DNA from: Coprococcus ammoniilyticus
GTDB taxonomy: Bacteria; Bacillota; Clostridia; Lachnospirales; Lachnospiraceae
Length of the DNA: 64,000 bases
Direction: 5' to 3'
Assembly (NCBI RefSeq): GCF_025567345.1
Contig: NZ_JAOQJS010000004.1
Span: 62,001-126,000, forward strand
How positions within the stretch are numbered: the stretch's first letter is position 1; the number at the start of each line of letters is the position of its first letter. This document shows, piece by piece, positions 63,780 through 64,000 of this stretch. A program made the translations under genes and the position numbers. The notes under the pieces are model-generated. The model saw only the letters and a program-made list of their open reading frames with translations. It was not told where the DNA came from and ran no database searches.

Positions 63780-64000
63780 TTATTTGCCAAGTAACATATT
63801 TTCCAGTTCCTCTGGTGAGAAGGTGTAAGAGGAGTTGCAGAACTGGCAGTTTACCTCGATCGGCTTATTGTCTGCGAGCAGATTTGCAATCTCCTTTTTA
63901 CCGAGACTGATAACAGCCTGTGAGAAACGTTCCTTGCTGCAGTTGCAGTGCCACTTCGTAGGAATGGTATCGGTAACTTCTACATTATAGCCTTCAAAGA
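63780..64000 (-). CDS. hslO: Hsp33 redox chaperone, C-terminal part, cut by window edge
   Basis: On the reverse strand the frame is open to the window end and reads TDTIPTKWHCNCSKERFSQ, then VNCQFCNSSYTFSPEELENM and stops. The CxC and CxxC pairs are the zinc-binding redox switch at the Hsp33 C-terminus. The N-terminal chaperone domain lies beyond the window. It is identified from about 73 residues only. Confidence 0.9.
   Translation of the reverse strand, partial: FEGYNVEVTDTIPTKWHCNCSKERFSQAVISLGKKEIANLLADNKPIEVNCQFCNSSYTFSPEELENMLLGK

Overview
The window looks like chromosomal DNA of a low-to-moderate GC anaerobic Firmicute, most likely a member of the Lachnospiraceae (Clostridia). This is an inference from gene content and style: strong AGGAGG-type ribosome binding sites, two T-box leaders, TTGACA/TATAAT promoters, pyruvate formate-lyase with its activase, ATP-type PEP carboxykinase, a fused FeoA-FeoB, a tRNA gene without encoded CCA, and a Tn916-type integrase. 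Genus cannot be fixed from this window. A few genes (pckA, pflB, guaB and the small secreted protein at 8158) use a distinct highly-expressed codon set.

Layout. 1-4240: the 3' part of glutamine-dependent NAD synthetase, then a Nat-type ABC exporter pair. 4517-7964: an envelope-polymer control operon (PHP-type tyrosine phosphatase, a 39-aa membrane peptide, LCP-like protein, Wzz-type adaptor, tyrosine autokinase), notable for having no glycosyltransferases next to it. 8158-8772: a lysine-rich secreted protein. 8899-13448: the most intriguing block, a compact operon of an HPr-kinase/PEPCK-like P-loop protein, a PqqD-like peptide-recognition protein, an S26-type Ser/His peptidase, an ABC exporter and a PF14907-type nucleotidyltransferase. 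It resembles the accessory part of paeninodin-type lasso-peptide clusters but has no cyclase and no evident precursor. 13527-19460: HAD phosphatase, FeoAB, pckA, a DUF1275 membrane protein. 19606-24558: small membrane proteins, a gene-poor stretch with remnants, pflB and pflA separated by a 74-bp tandem repeat. 24566-28155: a long palindrome, a Crp/Fnr regulator divergent from a ferredoxin, and a TetR/methyltransferase pair sharing an operator. 28496-33353: ECF sigma with probable anti-sigma, a large HD-GYP/GGDEF protein and DUF4186.

33473-41690 is an accessory region: two Fic proteins, a decayed prophage/ICE mosaic (tail-chaperone peptide, XRE regulator, tape-measure start fused to a capsid end, two excisionase-like genes, a Tn916-type integrase) and a 536-aa unknown protein, ending in a cluster of TAGTAGTAA-like sites that probably binds the integrase. 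41711-63681 is mostly housekeeping: low-molecular-weight phosphatase, EAL phosphodiesterase, YbaK-type deacylase, rlmD, TraX, ychF, lgt, tRNA-Gly, an LTA-synthase-like protein, guaB, dus, trpB2 and aspS behind back-to-back T-boxes, a pyridoxal-type kinase, a radical SAM protein, typA, an NhaC-type antiporter, and the C-terminal part of hslO on the reverse strand.

Together the genes give a picture of mixed-acid anaerobic metabolism, c-di-GMP signalling, regulated surface-polymer assembly and a degraded mobile-element hotspot. All calls come from reading the sequence; no database search was run.
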